64,000 bases of DNA. Origin: Dryomyza anilis. Taxonomy: Eukaryota; Arthropoda; Insecta; Diptera; Dryomyzidae. Both the position numbers and the translations under genes were made by a program. The notes below the pieces were generated by a model. It made no database searches. It had not been told where the DNA came from and saw nothing but the letters and a program-made list of their open reading frames with translations. The stretch is taken from the NCBI GenBank assembly GCA_951804985.1, contig OX638135.1, forward strand, positions 39,344,002-39,408,001, given 5' to 3'. The stretch's first letter is position 1. Each line of letters starts with the position of its first letter. Positions 58,914 through 64,000 of this stretch are shown here, in pieces.

Positions 58914-59449
58914 TAATAATAAAATTTAGATAAATTATTTTACGATTTATAGTTCTCATCACTGAAACTCATTTAAAATGACGTGTGGCAAACTAATGCA
59001 GGCATTTAACACCGTTAGAAAGAAGAAATATCAGATATTATGCCTGTAAAGATTTATGAGAACATTTGGAATCTTTTTTTTTCATGTCTACTTTTGTATA
59101 AAAAATATGTATTTTTGTTTTATGTTTTTGACAAATAATCAGGAAAAACACGAATATCCATTTGAAATTTTTGATACCCAAGATGATAGTTCTCTCAATA
59201 TGACAGTTTATATGTAACCCATTTTTATTTCTTAAAAAGCTCTTGTTTTAAATGTTTTACTTTAAGCAAGCCTACAGAAGGATTTTTTCAATAGGGTGTA
59301 TCATTTTTGTTTGTTTTCTAGGTTCTCATAAATTTTTAATAAAATTTCATTTTTTTTAACTTTCTGCAACAAACTTTAATTTCCGATATTCGGCGACCTA
59401 GACTAAGCTTCTGTCTCATAGTGCAGTGTGGGATATTTGTTCAGAGTTT
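58914..59449. other. unassigned interval
   Basis: AT-rich; no gene or repeat recognised. Confidence 0.4.
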
Positions 59450-59588
59450 TTATACCCTACACTAAGAGTGAAAGGGTATATTCAGTTTGGTACGCCGTTT
59501 GTAACACCCAGAAGGAAGCATCTCCGGTATGGAAAAGTATATATATTCTTGATCAGCATGACCTCCTGAGTCGATTTAGCGATGTCTT

Positions 59589-59637
<49 letters not shown>

Positions 59638-59877
59638 CCGTCTGTTGAAATCCCTACTACTTAAACAATTGAAGAGTTAGATTAATGAAACTCATAATTT
59701 AGATTACTTATATACCTACGCTGTATGTGCTTGGTGACCAATATACCACTTTGAATGTTAACCACACATATGTGTAGGGTATTTATAGTCGGCTTAGACC
59801 GACTATAATTTTTATAATTCTAATCATAATAACATCAAATTTAAAATTTCCCATGTAATCTAACCTTCCCAACTGGT
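59450..59877. mobile_element. mini-me/DINE-like element, copy 2 (shorter)
   Basis: Same start, core, GTCY array (59586-59645), hairpin (59784-59807) and end as copy 1, but lacks about 0.3 kb between the word TGTATGTG and GGTGACC. The shared ends make the limits clear. Confidence 0.85.
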
Positions 59878-60996
59878 TTTTGTTAGATTTTCGGCCAAAA
59901 TACGAATTTGAGATTTTGGTCATAATTATTCTAACAAGAACAAGGTCTCTCATTGAAATGTGACTAGTGAGCGCTCCCAATGCCGGAATATGGCTATAAG
60001 TCTTGATAAGCTGAAATTGCGACACTTTTGTACATACTACATTAAGACACATACAAAATATTGCACGAAATAGGTCCAAATATTCAATATTCTTAAGTTT
60101 GGTCAATGTTTAACCCAAAAAGTTAAAATCTTTTTATTTATTTGAAAACATTACATTTTTCACACTAAAATTTGACTGACATGAAATTGAATTTCTAAAC
60201 CGATAAGAATAATCAATGAATAATTTTCAAAAATATATTTTACAAAATAAAAAAATAGTTTCAATCGTTCGTGCATTTACAGACCAATACAATAAATACA
60301 AATTTCTCATGGTAAAAAACATTAATAAAACTTAATTGTCACAAGAAATTAACATTAAATTAACAAATACAAAATAAAAATAGTATACTATATTGCAATT
60401 AAGCAAAGAATGTCTAGTTTTACAAACTCAAAGTAAAATATTACTTCGAAATTATCCGCCTTTTATTGTACGACAAAACTCAACTTTAGCTGCACATATG
60501 AGAAAATCTTATACATTCTTAAAGTGCGCTAAAAATAAAATACATGTGCTTCCCAGTTTTTCTAGATCAATTCGATAAAGCGTTTTATTTGCAGTTGAAA
60601 TGTGATGCACTTCACAGGTGAGACATCATTGAGTATGAATATAATAATGTCTGTTCAATATCAATTCGTTTATAGCTTTTATTTGCATTTAATAAATTTT
60701 AATTAATTTTTAAAATGTATCTTATTAGCATTTCAAATAGAAGTAAAACATTTAAATGAAATAATATTAGAAAACTGTTTTTATATACATACTCAGAGAG
60801 ATCTCAGCTACAAAATATGTTCCGCAAAAAAAATTACAATTTCATTACGAAAATATGATATGCATTTGCAATTAAAATGCAAATAAAACCCGTACATAAA
60901 AAAATATGTAATTAATTACGAACAATATAGGGGAGACCGGGGCTAAGTCGGCACTTTTTTTTAAATGCTAATTTTGACCACCATATCAGTGACATA
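59878..60996. other. unassigned interval
   Basis: No gene recognised. Near 60950 GGGGAGACCGGGGCTAAGTC stands out as GC-rich in AT-rich surroundings. Confidence 0.35.
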
Positions 60997-61644
60997 CACA
61001 GAAAATAAACTGGTTCATAATATTAACGAATCCTGTTCATAGAGGCAAATGCATACTTTTTAATGCAAGATACATTGTGGCAATGTACATTGTACATACG
61101 CACAATAAATTTAATGAATTTTTTCATACTTCAATAAATTATATTCATTGCAATACTGCAGTAGACATTTTTCATGTTTGTTTTTCGTGTTCGTTTCTAG
61201 TAGCGTTAGCTGCGCTCTGCTCTTCAAAAACTCGTACAGCTACAAAAAACATTATTAAATTCGCACAAAGCTGCGACAAATTGCGAATTAATACTTTTAT
61301 ATTTAATGTATATATTAATTGAATTTACATTCAAATAATAAAATAAAAAAATTAAAACAAAACTTTTTGAATTCATAGTACATTTTGCGTTTATGATCTC
61401 GTTCATTAGAGTATGCATTCGATTCATAGCGACAATGAATTCTCGCATTCAATATAGCTAATGAAATATTCATTGTGAATATGAAAATTTGTCATTCTGT
61501 TTACTGATCCGTAAATTGTAATTCAATGAATTTGTACATTGAAGTATTACCGGAGATTCGTTGTTACAATGGACCAATTTTTACGAAATATTCTTTGTGA
61601 TAATGTACTTTTTCATTTTAGATATGTACTTTTTTGGTTCAGTG
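60997..61644. mobile_element. possible MITE with CACWGAA ends and TA flanks
   Basis: Left CACAGAAAAT, right inverse CACTGAACCA, each next to TA. Inside both ends lies a TGGTYCAT...AACGAATC pair in inverted orientation. Ends are short, so this is tentative. Confidence 0.4.
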
Positions 61645-62630
61645 TAGGACAAAAATAATAATACAGCTTTAAAGATCTTCAATATTTAGTTTCAACGAAA
61701 CAAATGCAAATGCGACACAACCTCATACCTGCTTTTGAAAATGGGCTGGGGTAAATTCAACTCTACCCACTTTTCCCGCGAATGTACATTTTTGCTGATA
61801 TCTTTCAATTTGATTGAATTATATATTCCAATATAAAACTATTCGTGCTGTTTTATTCCGGTCCCGTGAAATTAATTGACCATTACACATATTAATCACA
61901 TTTTAGCTATTTTTTTGCAATAAATTCTTAAATCATGGTCAAATTATCTCTAATTATTATTATTATTACAAGCTTTTATTTAACTTCACTTCTTTGTTCG
62001 TTTGTTAGTATGTCGGGCACCAATTTAACACACTTCTTTATATCAAATCGAGTTGAAACTTGGAACACATATAGTATTCGATGTGGCACATATAAAAATA
62101 AATTTTAAAGTTCGAATTTTGGCCGATAGGGAGCGCTAAAACTATTTTTGGACCGTGTGAGGTCTGTTCTTTACCTAGAGTGTTGAAATTTAGAATATGT
62201 ATAGTTTTAGACACGAGGAAAATAAAGCAAACTCAGAACTTGGAATTTGTTCGCTAGGGGGCGCATTTACTATTAATGGAACCTCTAAAGTGCGTTCTTC
62301 ACCTAGAAAACTGAAATTTAAAACTTCTGATCCGATTTTCTTCAAATTTTTACCACTGATGCGGTATAATATGGAAGGAAAGGATAGGCTATATATGAGC
62401 GGGATTGGACAAAGAGCCGTGGCACCTCCCATACAACCTAAACTTTCAATATGATATAACTCGGCACTTTCACCAGCTACGAACATGAAACAAAAAACTC
62501 AAATACAAAAAAAAATAAAATTTAAAAGCAAAAACAGAAAAGCACAAAACAAAAGCAAAAATACGAAAAGAAAAGCAATAACATAAAACTAAAATCCAAA
62601 CTAAGAAAAAAAATAAGATAAAGAAAAACG
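61645..62630. other. noncoding interval with a diverged 130-bp repeat
   Basis: 61990-62170 and 62170-62320 are loosely repeated (TTGAAACTTGG or GAACTTGGAATTT, GGGAGCGCTAAAACTATTTTTGG versus GGGGGCGCATTTACTATTAA, TTCTTTACCTAGA versus TTCTTCACCTAGA). Frames on both strands over 62190-62486 lack motifs. 62480-62630 is A-rich. Confidence 0.5.
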
Positions 62631-63026
62631 AACTCACCACATTAAAACTCACCACACTAAAACTCACCACAATAAAATTCACCACACTAAAATTCACCAC
62701 ACTAAAATTCACCACACTAAAATTCACAACACTAAAATTCACCATACAAAAAATTCACCACACTATAACTTATCACACTGAAATTCACTACACTAAAACT
62801 CACCACAATAAAATTCACAACATAAAAATTTACCACAATAAAACTCACCGCAATAAAATTCACCGCACTAAAACTCACCACACTATAAACTTACCACACT
62901 AAAGCTCACCACACTAAAACTCATCACACTAAAATTCACCACACTAAAACTCACCACACCAAAATGAACCACACCTAAAATTACCACACCAAAACTCACC
63001 ATATTAAAACTCACCATATAAAAACT
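62631..63026. repeat. 15-bp minisatellite, about 26 units
   Basis: Consensus ACTAAAATTCACCAC with substitutions in most units and occasional one-base slips. Because 15 is a multiple of 3 the minus strand stays open as a five-residue repeat (VVNFS), so the long frames there are artefacts. Confidence 0.93.
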
Positions 63027-64000
63027 TCTGTAGGGAAAAACTCTACGGGAAAGAATTTTGCTGGGAACAATTCGATATCGAAACGAATACAAAGAGTTAT
63101 TCAATTTCGATATTATTTAAATCAATTTGCCTTGAAAAAATCTTTAATGAAAACACAAAAATATTTCATATTTCAATTTAGTAAAATCTTGAAAGTTACT
63201 AACAGTTCCGAAAATTCTTTAAATATTAAAATGTATTAAATTGTTTTATTGAAGAGTTTTTTTTTGATAAATAATTCAATACTGGTACTATAGAAATTTT
63301 ACGATATCATTACGAATTCGAAACGTCATCGAAATCATATACTTTCGACAATATGTTTATTTGGAATAATCGTATTTATTTAAACTGCTAAAAACAGTTG
63401 AATATAAACAATATCGCCTGAAAACTAAACTATGTTATTAATGCTTAACGGATAGACAATAAAACGTCTAATAGTTGACTATCGTACTATTCCAAAGGCT
63501 GAATATTTTGAAAAGCACACAATTACATATTGGCAACATTGCCAGCATAATCGTACTCGCTACTTTAATAAGACCATTCGGTGTATTTATTGTGTGTGCT
63601 TTCAAAACGTTAAATTTAATTTAAATAAAGTGATCGTACTATTGAATTCAATAATAATATAACAAATATAGTGCATTATAGTGGTGAGTTTTACAATACA
63701 TAACTTGTTTAACAGAAATGCAACTGAAATTCAGTATATGCAAGCTTTTAGCTTTTAGAATTATGTTAAAAACAGGGCTTGTAACTCGAATTGTTTTAAC
63801 ATAAGGTCACCAAAAATTGGTGTTATATGAAAATTATTTAAAAGGGAGGAATTGCTACTAATAAAACATTTATATTTTGTAGCTTTATTTTTATATTTAT
63901 GAAAAATAAAAAATATACTTAACAAATATTATTTCGTCTGCGATCCCTGGTTATATATGAATTAATTAATTTTCAACATCTACTAAATGTAGCTTAGAAC
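63027..64000. other. unassigned AT-rich end of window
   Basis: No gene, repeat or element edge recognised. Confidence 0.4.

Noticed and set aside
62470..63104. Frames with VVNFSVVNFS repeats
   Set aside because: Produced by a 15-bp minisatellite, a multiple of three.

Overview
The window is about 64 kb of AT-rich DNA built almost entirely of nested transposable elements. Families recognised are Ty3/gypsy and BEL/Pao LTR retrotransposons, CR1/Jockey-like and RTE-like LINEs, mini-me/DINE-like Helitron relatives, a mariner remnant, MITEs and several foldback elements. This mix, and especially the two mini-me-like repeats with a GTCY microsatellite, fits intergenic or heterochromatic DNA of a higher (cyclorrhaphan) fly. 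That placement is an inference; nothing in the sequence names a species. I found no complete host gene. Three short stretches (35.2-35.85, 36.3-36.5 and 45.84-46.5 kb) look like damaged or unrecognised host coding sequence.

Layout. 1-5678: 3' part of an env-bearing gypsy/errantivirus-like element (A): pol with an internal deletion, a spacer with conserved repeats, an env-like frame with two stops, paired hairpins, polypurine tract and LTR. A lies in a reverse-oriented BEL/Pao gag pseudogene (C), seen at 5679-6594 and 15609-15750. C is also split by a nearly intact reverse gypsy element (B, 6595-15608) with 554-bp LTRs that differ at 4 positions and a 4-bp target duplication (CCTT). 16.0-18.66 kb is unassigned apart from a (TATG)n tract. 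18668-25698 is a foldback DNA transposon (H) whose ends match the RAG-type heptamer CACAGTG and which has a CGTCG duplication, both Transib-like. A gag-only BEL/Pao element (D, 19136-24504, TTATC duplication) sits in H, and a TA-flanked MITE (23446-24279) sits in D's right LTR. 27161-30905 is a reverse LINE carrying a solo LTR of the A family (28677-29284, CGTG). 30804-32073 is a recent 634-bp tandem duplication. 31.26-37.6 kb is a decayed BEL element (F) carrying a foldback element with a perfect 9-bp duplication and about 2 kb of foreign DNA. 37812-40602 is a reverse RTE-like LINE.

40.8-44.2 kb holds two MITEs rich in AACCGGTTT-type sequence around a broken gypsy-type LTR filled with ATATGT-rich DNA. 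Then come mini-me copy 1 (44730-45463), an unassigned gene-like island, the second foldback (47123-48351), LINE copy 2 (49915-52696), a dead CsRn1-like gypsy fragment (52867-54430), a composite hAT-like region (54431-57234), a 0.3-kb hairpin, a solo LTR with ATAT duplication (58097-58627), a palindrome made of two mariner 5' ends (58661-58913), mini-me copy 2 (59450-59877), a possible MITE and a 15-bp minisatellite (62631-63026).

There is no cooperating gene system here. The value lies in the insertion history: paralogous empty sites inside the window (the D LTR pair, the two LINE copies and the two foldback arms) allow exact reconstruction of several insertions.
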